From the NCBI GenBank assembly GCA_014860005.1, contig JACZKP010000007.1, forward strand, positions 1-19,121: a stretch of 19,121 bases of DNA. The letters are read 5' to 3'. Position numbers and translations under genes: made by a program. Shown here piece after piece: positions 1 through 6,976 of the stretch (the stretch's first letter is position 1; every line of letters begins with the position of its first letter). Source of the stretch: Verrucomicrobiota bacterium. GTDB lineage: Bacteria; Verrucomicrobiota; Verrucomicrobiae; Limisphaerales; UBA11358. Under the pieces are notes generated by a model. The model was not told where the DNA came from, made no database searches, and worked only from the letters and a program-made list of their open reading frames with translations.

Positions 1-2280
1 GGCGGCGTCCAGCGCGGCGTGGGCGTCCTTCAACGGATTCGCGCCGGGCAGTTCGAGGGTGCGATAGAGGGCGCGCAGGCCGCCTTTCAAATTCCGCAAC
101 GCCTCGGCGCGCACGCGGCGCACCTCCCGCGCGGCGGCGGCAACGGCGTCAATCTTCGCAATCGTAGCAGCGGACGTGAGTCCGCTCTGATGGGCTGAAA
201 CTGCTGCGCGCATCCCGCTGTTCGCTCGGCCTAGGTCGCGGCTCGCCTGAGCAACCATCTCCTGGTATGTAGCAGGCGGCTGGTTTAGCCAATCGGCCTC
301 GCTTGCCAGGACGCATTTCTGTGAAGCGTGAGCCTCCTCACGTCGGCTGCTCCCCATTTCAAACTGCGGCCACGGGAACGTGTCGAAAACGGTGTCGGAG
401 GTGTAACGGAAAGTACCGCCCAAGGTGGAACAGCGCGCAGTGAACCAAACCCAATGAACGTCAGACTGTAAAATGCCGAAGGAATAATCGTCGGCAAACG
501 GGAAGACCATGAGGGTGTTGTCTGGATGGACCGACTGAGAGATGAACTCGAAGATTGGTCGTTTGGTAACGCGGGAACAAGCAATGTAACGGGGCACTCT
601 TGAGATGGCCGCCATTGTGCCGGGCTGGTAATCGCGAAGCTGCCACCATCGCTTCGCGAGCCGTGACCATCGCGTGCTGTCTTTGCCGGTAGCTTTTATT
701 TCTCGTTCGCCTTTTTCGACCACCACGGGCATCACCAACTTCTTCACCCGCTCGAACGCTGCGGTGTAGCGCGCAGCTTCGAGCATATTCCTTTGCGCAA
801 AATCAATAATCCAACGGCTGGGCTGTCCGGAATCAACCAAATCACGACCAATCATGTAAGGGAACAGAACTTCGCGATGATCAGGATGTTCGCTCAGGAG
901 TTTTGCCGCCTCGTCCGGGTCGAGCCAGAAGCCCTCATTGAATGGATACTGCCCGACATAAACGCACTTTGGGTTTTGGTTCACACTCAGAATCCGGGCT
1001 GCGCTTGCATCCGTATCGGTTGTCAGGGTTGGACCGATGTGATCAACTTCCTCGCATTTCCAATCACTAACGACATTGTCGCCGACTTGTGTGAACAGCC
1101 TCTTCTTGCCTTTGTGTTCTCCCTTTGCCCAGTTGACAATGGAAACATGCACAGCGGCCTCGCCAGACCAAACTTGCTTGGACACCGCCTCTGTAATCGT
1201 GCCGCCATTCTTCACGATGTAATCAAGACTCGCTTCGCGGGACTCATTTTGTCGGATCGTCTTGGTTCCGACCAAACCGGCTCGCCCCGCTACTGAATCG
1301 TTCGGCGTGCAAGCGGGTAAATGGTCGTGCGCTCTGCGAAACCAATAAACACAATAGTCAGCCATCTTCGGAACGTCAGGAAACAAAGCGTGAACCTTGC
1401 GCACGTATTCGTAGCCGTGCTCCTTTGCAAGATAGCGCGAACCCAGATACGGTGGATTGCCAATGATGACATCGGCCTTGGGCCATTGCGCGGGCAAACC
1501 CTCGGGCGTGAGCAGCGCGTCGGCGGCGATGAAATTTTGGTCGAGGTTGTCGAGCGGGAGCGGTGGTTCGCTGATGTGCAGTTCGTCAATCGCCAGCTTG
1601 CGCGCAATCATCATCGTCACTTTCGCGATCTCGATGGCGAAGGGCAGGATGTCGAGGCCGTAGAAATTCTGCGCGCTCAGGAAGCTCAGGCGCAGTTGGC
1701 CCGGCTCGGCTTCGCTTTTGAACTCGGTTTCCATGCGCTCGAAGATGCGCGCCTCCAGCCGTTTCAATTCCCGGTAGCTGACGTAGAGGAAATTGCCGCA
1801 GCCGCACGCGGGATCGAGCACACGGAAATGGTGCATCCGCTGGAGGAGTTCCCGCAGGCGCTTGCGGGTCCTGGCGCTCTCAATCTGTTCCGACCACGGA
1901 TCGGTGATCGTCGGCTTGACGATCTTCATGATGTCGGACGGGTGGGTGAAGTGCGCGCCGTAGGCGTGGCGTTCCTCATCGTCCATCGAGTGTTGAAAGA
2001 GTGTGCCGAAGATTTCCGGCTGGACCTTGGACCAATCCTGCTCGGCAGCTTTCTTCAGCAAGGCCAGTTCGAGGTCGTTGATCTCGATGCGGGCGGGCTG
2101 GGCGAACAAACCGCCGTTGAAGTAAGGAACGCCTTTGAACCGTCCGCCGGTCTTGGGCGCTTTGCTGTTCATCGCCTCGAACAGGCCACCGATGATGTCG
2201 AAACCGTCGGCGGGCGTTTTACATTCGTTCAGCAGATTCGAGACAAAGTATTTCGGCAACAGGTCAATGTCTTCGGCAAA
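1..2280 (-). CDS. MmeI-like (Type IIL) DNA methyltransferase and specificity part, 3' end outside window, 5' part frameshifted
   Basis: This open frame has no stop from about 2280 down to base 1 and continues out of the window. It carries the helicase-like spacer, the N6-adenine methyltransferase domain and the target-recognition domain of MmeI-type enzymes. Visible motifs are the SAM-binding motif DPACGCGNF (1789-1815) and the catalytic NPPY (1447-1458). Further down are FPYMIGRDL (near 850) and the TSDTVFDTFPWPQ block (near 370), typical of this family's specificity region. The family methylates adenine in an asymmetric site and cuts at a fixed distance, with all activities in one chain. 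Here the frame is separated from the nuclease part (2229-2876) by a one-base shift at the A5 run 2278-2282; adding one base restores FAEDIDLLPKYF, a conserved family stretch. As a stand-alone frame the first ATG is at 2172. Family assignment is firm; whether the gene is truly broken is open. Confidence 0.85.
166..351. mobile_element. MITE-like 186-bp insertion with 22-bp terminal inverted repeats inside the MmeI-like gene
   Basis: Bases 166-187 and the reverse complement of 330-351 match at 18 of 22 positions (consensus AGCAGCSGACGTGAG at the outer side and GCTC at the inner side). The left end also contains a perfect 7-bp palindrome with a GTGA loop (169-175/180-186). The segment is 186 bp, a multiple of three, and has no stop in the minus-strand gene frame, so it adds about 62 residues between the FPWPQ block and the KIDAVAAAAREVRR helix. 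I see no target-site duplication. The TIR structure is read directly; that it is a mobile miniature element is inference. Confidence 0.5.
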
Positions 2281-2876
2281 AAGTGTGCCACCAGCATTTG
2301 CAGAATGAACTTCTGCGCCATCTCGCGGGATTCACCGCGCTTGATCAGCGTGCGGAAACATTCGGCCAGTTTGTCGGCGGCTTGCGTGGTGACGGCGACG
2401 CGGTCGTTCTCGAAGTTCGGCTTGGGATTGCCGGGCGCGAGAAACGCGAGCGGCCCCCAGCGCTCGGGCAAATCCTTCGTGGCGACGGTGTCCTTGGGCG
2501 TGTCGAGGTCGGTGTCGAAATCGTAAACGCGGAACTCGTCGAAGTTGCAGAGCACCACGTAGCGCGGGCGATTGGGCACGAGCCGCGTCCAGTAATCGAA
2601 CGCCTGGCGGTAATGTTTCTGGAGATTCTCGCCGCGCTTTTTCATTTCGATCAGCACGACGGGTTTCCAGACGTAATCGGCGAAGGCCGTCCCACCGCCG
2701 TCTTCGTTGGATTTGCGGATGCGGAATTCCGGCGAGCCACCGACATCGAGCGAACCGCCCTGGCCGAAAGCTTGAAAGAGGCGGTCGAGAAAGATTTGCG
2801 CCTGGCCTTTTTCGTCGCCGGTGATGTGGTTCTGACACCAGGTGGTGAATTCGGCGAGTTTGTCCCGGCTCGGCAT
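2229..2876 (-). CDS. N-terminal nuclease part of the MmeI-like restriction-modification enzyme, ends early by frameshift
   Basis: This 215-residue frame starts at the ATG at 2876. It contains the MmeI-type endonuclease domain with a PD-(D/E)XK signature: D67, then E77 and K79 in IEMKKRG, the D-x9-E-x-K spacing known from MmeI. Residues 86-112 (QKHYRQAFDYW and the following VVLCNFDEFRVYDF) match the rest of that domain. The last ~18 residues, after MLVAHF, lose similarity because the frame leaves the gene at the A5 run 2278-2282; the proper continuation is in the next frame and is annotated separately as 1-2280. If the shift is real, the product is a nuclease domain without methyltransferase or specificity parts and is probably inactive. 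If it is a sequencing error, the two pieces form one protein of more than 900 residues. The nuclease motif itself is intact. Confidence 0.8.
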   Translation of the reverse strand: MPSRDKLAEFTTWCQNHITGDEKGQAQIFLDRLFQAFGQGGSLDVGGSPEFRIRKSNEDGGGTAFADYVWKPVVLIEMKKRGENLQKHYRQAFDYWTRLVPNRPRYVVLCNFDEFRVYDFDTDLDTPKDTVATKDLPERWGPLAFLAPGNPKPNFENDRVAVTTQAADKLAECFRTLIKRGESREMAQKFILQMLVAHFLPKTLTCCRNTLSRIC

Positions 2877-2914
2877 GGCGGGGTTTTACAGCAAACCGCG
2901 CAAGTCGGCAAGGC

Positions 2915-3100
2915 GATCAACGTGTAGGACACGCGCGAGAACAACAGCCGGCAATGGAAGAAGACGAGCAGGGCCACCGCCGCCAGGACGAGGGCACTCT
3001 CCAACAGCCACGGTTTGCGGTATAAAGGGTGAATCGCCAGTGGGACCCACAAAATGCCAAACAGCACGGCAAGGCTCAGCAGATGGTTTCGATGCGACAC
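2915..3100 (-). pseudogene. Truncated 5' fragment of a DUF2238 (YjdF-like) inner-membrane protein
   Basis: A frame opening with GTG at 3100 encodes VSHRNHLLSLAVLFGILW, then WLLESALVLAAVALLVF and FSRVSYTLI. This is the start of the DUF2238 family: two hydrophobic helices with the conserved WLLE and SYTLI-type segments. Similarity stops abruptly near 2915, where the family would go on for another ~130 residues with further membrane helices and a GAHYTY motif. The MmeI-like gene starts 38 bp further on. The fragment lies 23 bp downstream of the MlaD-family gene. I infer a deletion or insertion junction at about 2915-2876, with the restriction-modification gene having replaced the rest. The function of DUF2238 is not established. 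Family call from memory of the motif pattern, moderate confidence. Confidence 0.5.
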
Positions 3101-3123
3101 TTCATGGACCGGCGCTGGAAATC

Positions 3124-4170
3124 TCAGTTCGCAGAATCCGCCGGCGAACGCAGCACTTTTGCGGGCTTCCTTTCCGATACCGCGGTTTCCGGCAACGGAT
3201 GCACGGGCGGTGGGTCGGTCTGGTTCACATATTTGCGCACCAGCCAATGCCGTTGCAGGGCTTCGATCAACCGCTCCACTTCGCGCATCGAGGATTGCGT
3301 TTGCTGGACCAGACCGGGCAGATCGTTTGCTTCGTTGGCGATGGCATCGGTGATCTCCGGCAGGCGGACGGTGCTGTCCTGAATATTTTTTACCGCGCCG
3401 TTCAGATTCGTCACCACGCCGCGCAGTTCGCTCATGGCTTCGTTGGCTCGCACAAAAAGGGTTTGCGCCTCATCCGCCAGCGCGGTGTCGGTGATTAACT
3501 TGCCCACCGTACCTTCGCCCGCCTCGACGCCGGCGGCCATTTTCTCCAGGCGGATGGCGAGTTGGTCCAGGCGTTCCCGGGTGGCGATCAGATTCGTACC
3601 GAGTGTGGTCCACGTCATCAGGCCGACATTGACCTTCTTCAACACGAGCAAGGCCTCGGCGCGGACTTCCTCGACGGCTGCTTCCAGCGCGCTTTGAAAC
3701 TGCTCATTGCAGACGATGGAAGCATTCTTCTCCGGCAACGGTTGGCCGACACCGCGCGTGATCTCAAAATACGAATCCCCCGCCACGCCGAATTTCTTTT
3801 TGACCACGGCGGATGAATCGGCGCGCACGAACCGGAAAAAATCGCGTCGTATCCGTGCGTCGGCTTCCATGCGGCCCCGTTCGTCCACAATCACATCGGA
3901 CACGGATCCCACCAGCGTGCCCAGAAAGTAAACTTCCGAGCCTTGCCGGATGCCGGCGGCGCCATCGGCGGGCAGAATAATCTGGAGCGGGACGCGGCTT
4001 TTAAACCAACGCTGGCTGCGCCCAGTCCACACGACGGCGGCGATCAGCAGGACGAAAATCACGAGCACGAATGTGCCGGTGATTTCGTTGACGCGCCGGA
4101 ATTGGAAACGCGATTCCAGTCGCCGGGCATCGCCGTGAGTCGGTTCGGAAAGTTTTGGCGTTTCATTCAT
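3124..4170 (-). CDS. MlaD-family (MCE domain) substrate-binding protein of a lipid ABC transporter
   Basis: The 348-residue protein has a single N-terminal membrane anchor (residues ~31-50, GTFVLVIFVLLIAAVVW). An MCE/MlaD domain follows at ~58-137 (hydrophobic strands around IRQGSEVYFLGTLVGSV and FGVAGDSYFEI), then a long helical, probably coiled-coil region to ~320 and a proline-rich tail. Members sit in the inner membrane, face the periplasm and form rings that pass lipids between the membranes together with an MlaE permease and an MlaF ATPase. I chose the ATG at 4170 because an upstream in-frame extension would only overlap the permease gene, while this start follows the permease stop by two bases, indicating translational coupling. 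The tail has WLVRKYVNQ, seen in many MCE proteins of this type. The cargo cannot be told from sequence. Confidence 0.88.
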   Translation of the reverse strand: MNETPKLSEPTHGDARRLESRFQFRRVNEITGTFVLVIFVLLIAAVVWTGRSQRWFKSRVPLQIILPADGAAGIRQGSEVYFLGTLVGSVSDVIVDERGRMEADARIRRDFFRFVRADSSAVVKKKFGVAGDSYFEITRGVGQPLPEKNASIVCNEQFQSALEAAVEEVRAEALLVLKKVNVGLMTWTTLGTNLIATRERLDQLAIRLEKMAAGVEAGEGTVGKLITDTALADEAQTLFVRANEAMSELRGVVTNLNGAVKNIQDSTVRLPEITDAIANEANDLPGLVQQTQSSMREVERLIEALQRHWLVRKYVNQTDPPPVHPLPETAVSERKPAKVLRSPADSAN

Positions 4171-4172
4171 GG

Positions 4173-4868
4173 TCACAGATAAGTCAGCAAAGACACCACG
4201 GCGGAGATGACGAACAGTCCGGCAACCGAGCGGGTAAGCGCGCGTTGCGTGGCCCGCGGAATGTCCGCAACGGACGCGCCGACCCCGAGTCCGCCGATGC
4301 AACACGACGCGCTCGCGAAAAAAGCCGGCACGAGGCTCTTGGCGAGAATGTTGAACACGTCCTTGGGTTGGACGGCGCTCGAAACTGTGTCCACAAACAA
4401 AGACAAATCACCACTGCCTTTCCCCATCCAGACCGCGAACAGGTAGCCGCTCGCGAAAGCGACGAGGATGAAGACAATCGTCAGACAAAACGCGGCCACA
4501 GACATGCCGAGCACGCGCGGCAACACGAGATGCGTGAATGGATCGCTTCCGGCGGCTTCCAACGCGCGAACCTCCCCGTTGATTTTGAGGACGCCCAGTT
4601 CGGTGGTCATGGCACTGCCACTGCGCACGATGACGATGAGGTTGATGAGCAACGGGCCGAGTTCCCGCGCCACCACAGCCACCAACAACGGCCCGAGCAA
4701 TTGAGACTGGCCGGCTTCGCCGATCCAGAAAGTGAGCTGCACCACCACCGAAATACCGACGAACCCCGCCACCGCACCGACAAACCAGAGCGGTTCCACG
4801 CCAACGGTCAGCACCTGCCGGCAAAGGCCTGCCGCACCGCGCGCGACCAGCAGCGCGGTTGAAGGCAA
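4173..4868 (-). CDS. MlaE-family ABC transporter permease (main part, 5' end frameshifted)
   Basis: The frame encodes the hydrophobic MlaE (permease) fold with its signature block ARELGPLL, IVRSGSAMTTELG and the following EVRALEAAGSDPF / LVLPRVLG. About five membrane helices run to the end at VSLLTYL. The protein would act in the inner membrane as the transmembrane subunit of a phospholipid transporter with the adjacent MlaD-family protein. As an isolated frame it begins at a TTG at 4868, but residues 1-17 are unlike the family. The proper N-terminus is in another frame (4808-5008). Adding one G on the plus strand after 4821 (a C in the coding strand) joins them as AFARQVLTVGVE, which fits the family, and gives a normal 278-residue protein, 4173-5008. 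No MlaF ATPase gene is present in the window. Confidence 0.85.
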   Translation of the reverse strand: MPSTALLVARGAAGLCRQVLTVGVEPLWFVGAVAGFVGISVVVQLTFWIGEAGQSQLLGPLLVAVVARELGPLLINLIVIVRSGSAMTTELGVLKINGEVRALEAAGSDPFTHLVLPRVLGMSVAAFCLTIVFILVAFASGYLFAVWMGKGSGDLSLFVDTVSSAVQPKDVFNILAKSLVPAFFASASCCIGGLGVGASVADIPRATQRALTRSVAGLFVISAVVSLLTYL

Positions 4869-5008
4869 ACGCCGAGCATGGTCCCAATCACCGCCGCCGC
4901 GTGCCGCAGCTCATCCCACTGTGCCCAAACGCGCCCGCCCAACCGGGCAGCATTGCGGCGGAGGGGATTCGCAGATTCCAACGCAACTTCGGTTGGTCCG
5001 GCAAACAC
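4808..5008 (-). pseudogene. Frameshifted N-terminal piece of the MlaE-family permease
   Basis: This frame opens with GTG at 5008 and encodes WAQWDELRHAAAVIGTML and PRCWSRAVRQAFAG, the amphipathic N-terminal region that precedes the first permease helix in MlaE proteins. It then runs out of frame and stops at 4808. Usable coding ends near 4821, where one missing base separates it from the main permease frame. It is therefore the 5' end of the same gene, not a separate gene. The GTG start is tentative because no strong ribosome-binding site precedes it. Confidence 0.65.
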
Positions 5009-5032
5009 AGCGTGCCTACTGGTTCATAACTT

Positions 5033-5079
5033 CCTGCGTGGGTGAACGGAGGGTAAGGCATTCGATGCACCCACGCAGG
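5033..5079 (-). terminator. Hairpin downstream of csbD-like gene
   Basis: A perfect 12-bp inverted repeat (CCTGCGTGGGTG, 5033-5044, and its complement 5068-5079) with a 23-base loop starts 7 bp past the CsbD stop and ends 24 bp before the MlaE-family start. It is well placed to end or protect the CsbD transcript. No clear U-run follows on the minus strand, so it may be a Rho-assisted terminator or a stability element. Confidence 0.5.
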
Positions 5080-5086
5080 ACGGGGA

Positions 5087-5290
5087 CTATTTACAGCACG
5101 TCGAGCAGGATTCCTGGACAGCCTTTTCGACAGCTTCACGGGTTTCCCCCGTGCGCTTCTGAATCCGGCCGATCAATTCGTCCTGCTTACCTGCGGCGTA
5201 TTGGAGATCGTCGTCGGTGAGCTTGGCCCATTTCTGTTTCAGTTTGCCCTTGGTGATGTTCCAGTCGCCTTTGATTTCGAGTTTAGTCAT
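5087..5290 (-). CDS. CsbD-family stress-response protein
   Basis: This 67-residue hydrophilic helical protein begins [20 protein letters not shown] and contains [26 protein letters not shown]. These are the hallmark blocks of CsbD/YjbJ proteins (the WN..KGK.KQ. start and the LT.DDL....GK.DELIGR.Q middle). Family members are small, abundant, cytoplasmic stress-induced proteins of unknown biochemical role. The ATG at 5290 is chosen because the family begins here; an upstream in-frame ATG at 5356 would add unrelated residues. The C-terminus ends with SCSTCCK, three cysteines that are unusual for the family. The DUF883 gene, another stress-type protein, lies 161 bp upstream on the same strand. 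Confidence 0.9.
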   Translation of the reverse strand: MTKLEIKGDWNITKGKLKQKWAKLTDDDLQYAAGKQDELIGRIQKRTGETREAVEKAVQESCSTCCK

Positions 5291-5451
5291 AACGGTAGTT
5301 TGGTTTGGTTGTTGTATTCGCCGCCAACCGGACGGCAAAATGTTCGCTGCTGGCATGGGTGGGCGGGTGCGCCCGGGTCAAAATTCGGATTCCTTCACGG
5401 TGGTTCAGTTTGGGAGGTTGACTTGGTTCACCGAAATTGCCGATGGCCGCT

Positions 5452-5778
5452 TCAAGGAGCATCCAGTCGGGTTCGGTCGCCGTTGTGGGAACAGCGGTGG
5501 GCGACGAGATAACCGATCAGTGCCCCGACGCCGACCCCGAGGGCAATGGCTTGGTAGGGATGCCGATGCACCGCCTCGTCAGTGGCTTTGGCGCCTTCGA
5601 CCGCCTGGTCGCGGACGCGGCCATACGTTTCCTTGCTGCGTTTAACTGCGGCGGCCAGGCGCTTGCGGGCCTCCACGACTTTTTCTCCGGCCGCATCGGC
5701 GGTGGCGCTCACCAACGCGTGGGCATCATCGGCCAGTTGGCCCATGTCATTGCGGATGGCTTGTGTTTGTTTGCTCAT
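5452..5778 (-). CDS. DUF883 (ElaB/YqjD-like) membrane-anchored protein
   Basis: The 108-residue protein has a long charged amphipathic helix (residues ~1-70, with ARKRLAAAVKRSKETYGRVRD) and a C-terminal membrane segment HPYQAIALGVGVGALIGYLVA (~73-93). This is the DUF883 layout with its HPYQ / GVGVGALIG signature. Enterobacterial members ElaB and YqjD are inner-membrane proteins that bind ribosomes in stationary phase; whether this one does is not known. A tail of ~15 residues (RCSHNGDRTRLDAP) goes beyond the usual family end. Its ATG overlaps the TGA of the CBM48 gene (ATGA, 5775-5778), so the two are probably translated together. Confidence 0.88.
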   Translation of the reverse strand: MSKQTQAIRNDMGQLADDAHALVSATADAAGEKVVEARKRLAAAVKRSKETYGRVRDQAVEGAKATDEAVHRHPYQAIALGVGVGALIGYLVAHRCSHNGDRTRLDAP

Positions 5779-6161
5779 AACTTATTTGCGTTCGGTTTGT
5801 TTGCGTTTTGTAGTGGTAGAATTTCTGCGTCGGCGAGATGGGCGGCTTCGGCCGTACCCGCCACGTTCAAAATGGAGTTCCGGCCGCCGAATGGATTGGG
5901 CACGGATTCTTTGGCGAGCGGATCGGGCATCCATTGGCCGTCCACCACCAGGCAGTATTCGTAGGTGCCGGGGGCCAATGCGGTTTCCTTCCACCAGTGA
6001 CCGACGCCGGAGGATTGCAGCGTTTTGCTTTCCGGCTGCCAGTGGTTGAACGTTCCTGCGACGCAGACGGTGGTTGCCGTCGGATGCGTGAACTCAAAGC
6101 GAACGGGCACCAGTGGTGGGATGGTGGACCGGAGGTTGTTGTGCTTCTTGTTGTGTTTCAT
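5775..6161 (-). CDS. CBM48/AMPK-type glycogen-binding domain protein
   Basis: The 128-residue protein is essentially one early-set carbohydrate-binding domain at residues ~17-101. VRFEFTHPTATTVCVAGTFN leads into NHWQPE, then HWWKE, GTYEYCLVVDGQW, the PDP stretch and NPFGGRNSILNV. This matches the CBM48 / AMPK1_CBM pattern, in which the tryptophans contact alpha-glucan. There is no catalytic domain. The basic N-terminus (MKHNKKHNNLR) has no signal peptide, so it is likely cytoplasmic and glycogen-associated. The ATG at 6161 is preferred to an upstream in-frame start at 6224 because the family domain follows closely. It overlaps the DUF883 start by four bases. Binding to glycogen is inferred from family; the partner is unknown. 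Confidence 0.85.
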   Translation of the reverse strand: MKHNKKHNNLRSTIPPLVPVRFEFTHPTATTVCVAGTFNHWQPESKTLQSSGVGHWWKETALAPGTYEYCLVVDGQWMPDPLAKESVPNPFGGRNSILNVAGTAEAAHLADAEILPLQNANKPNANKL

Positions 6162-6245
6162 TTTTGAAAATATCGTCGGCTTGCGTGTCGCTTGATTTGT
6201 ACGAGCGATCTCTTGTCGCCGCACAGTAACCTTGGAGTTACGGTT

Positions 6246-6272
6246 GGGCTACGGGGGGGTGTCCCCCATTGG
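6246..6272. repeat. Short G/C hairpin, copy A of a possible two-copy repeat
   Basis: GGGCTAC, a run of seven G, TGT and a run of five C form a small hairpin followed by ATTGG. A related arrangement (GGCTAT, four G, TGTT, four C, then TTATTG) lies at 8486-8510. Each copy sits in the gap upstream of a minus-strand gene. Only two degenerate copies are visible here, so the call is weak. Confidence 0.25.
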
Positions 6273-6385
6273 AAACCTGATCAAGGGGAGCGCTGGATTC
6301 CTAACATGACGTTCCCGGCTCCACCCGCAGGCAACCTCGGCTGGCAAGTAGAGGCAGGCTCGGCCGACGTTCGCCGGGCGTGCTT

Positions 6386-6697
6386 TCAAAGGGCGGCCTC
6401 CCGTTTAGTGCCGCACTTCCAACACTTGCTGAACTGGCTGCCCAACTTCTCACCACACCGGGAACATATCCACGGCGCCCCGGCGGCATTGGTCGGGTGC
6501 TGCCATTCTTCCAGAATGGCCACCGCCACCGGATAATCTGCCTCGTTTTCAACCCAGAGTTCGGCTTGAAACGGCGCGGAGGGAATCATCTGGGCCATTT
6601 GCTCGTTCATGTGAACGCAGGGGATGCCGGCCTTCTCGAGCATGTTCTTGAGCAACCCCAGTTCGGCGCTGTCGGGGGAAGTGAATAGACGTTTCAT
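6386..6697 (-). CDS. DUF2007 domain protein with C-terminal zinc ribbon
   Basis: The 103-residue protein starts MKRLFTSPDSAELGLLKNML and continues KAGIPCVHMNE and ELWVENEADYPVAVAILEEW. This is the ferredoxin-like DUF2007 fold ('putative signal transducing protein') at residues 1-68. A zinc ribbon follows with CSRCGEKLG and KCWKCGTK (two CxxC pairs, residues ~78-98). The ATG at 6697 is the family start; GGAAAG about nine bases upstream is a plausible ribosome-binding site. It stands alone, 224 bp upstream of the CBM48 gene on the same strand. Its biochemical role is unknown; the zinc ribbon suggests nucleic-acid or protein contact, which is inference. Confidence 0.82.
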   Translation of the reverse strand: MKRLFTSPDSAELGLLKNMLEKAGIPCVHMNEQMAQMIPSAPFQAELWVENEADYPVAVAILEEWQHPTNAAGAPWICSRCGEKLGSQFSKCWKCGTKREAAL

Positions 6698-6764
6698 AAT
6701 TTCATGCTTTCCATGGTGCAACTTATCACACGTTCAACCGCAGTGCGCTGCACTCACCAGGAAC

Positions 6765-6839
6765 CGGAGCGCCGGTCTCCAGACCCGGCGTGTGGGTTGG
6801 CAACCGCAGATTCGCGCCGGGTCGGAGACCGGCGCTCCG
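6765..6839. repeat. Near-perfect 25-bp inverted repeat (REP-like palindrome)
   Basis: Bases 6765-6790 and 6815-6839 are complementary except for one extra base in the left arm (arms read CGGAGCGCCGGTCTCC then GACCCGGCG). The 24-base loop holds a smaller GGTTG/CAACC stem. It lies between the radical SAM gene and the DUF2007 gene, both on the minus strand, so it could also act on their transcripts. The 279-bp gap (6698-6976) otherwise shows nothing I recognise. Confidence 0.6.
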
Positions 6840-6976
6840 CTGCCTCGGCGGTTCATGGTCACAATGTGCGATTTCAGATCGTCGAAGCTCCCCATGAATG
6901 GCACGCACCGGTGGCCAGGCTCTAACTGCCACGTTCGCGCTTTCCTCATTGGCGACTCCGCCTGGCTTCATCCAAG

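Noticed and set aside
2278..2282. Phase-variable homopolymer controlling the restriction enzyme
   Set aside because: A run of five is too short to be a typical phase-variable tract; error or simple mutation is more likely.
1321..2526. 401-codon plus-strand frame
   Set aside because: It is opposite the MmeI-like methyltransferase frame, which carries the real motifs (DPACGCGNF, NPPY).
1..2876. BREX PglX or DISARM methyltransferase instead of Type IIL
   Set aside because: The N-terminal D-x9-ExK nuclease domain fused ahead of the methyltransferase fits MmeI-like enzymes, and no BREX or DISARM partner genes are in the window.
6734..6949. 71-codon minus-strand frame between the radical SAM and DUF2007 genes
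   Set aside because: Half of it is translated palindrome (6765-6839) and the rest matches nothing I know.
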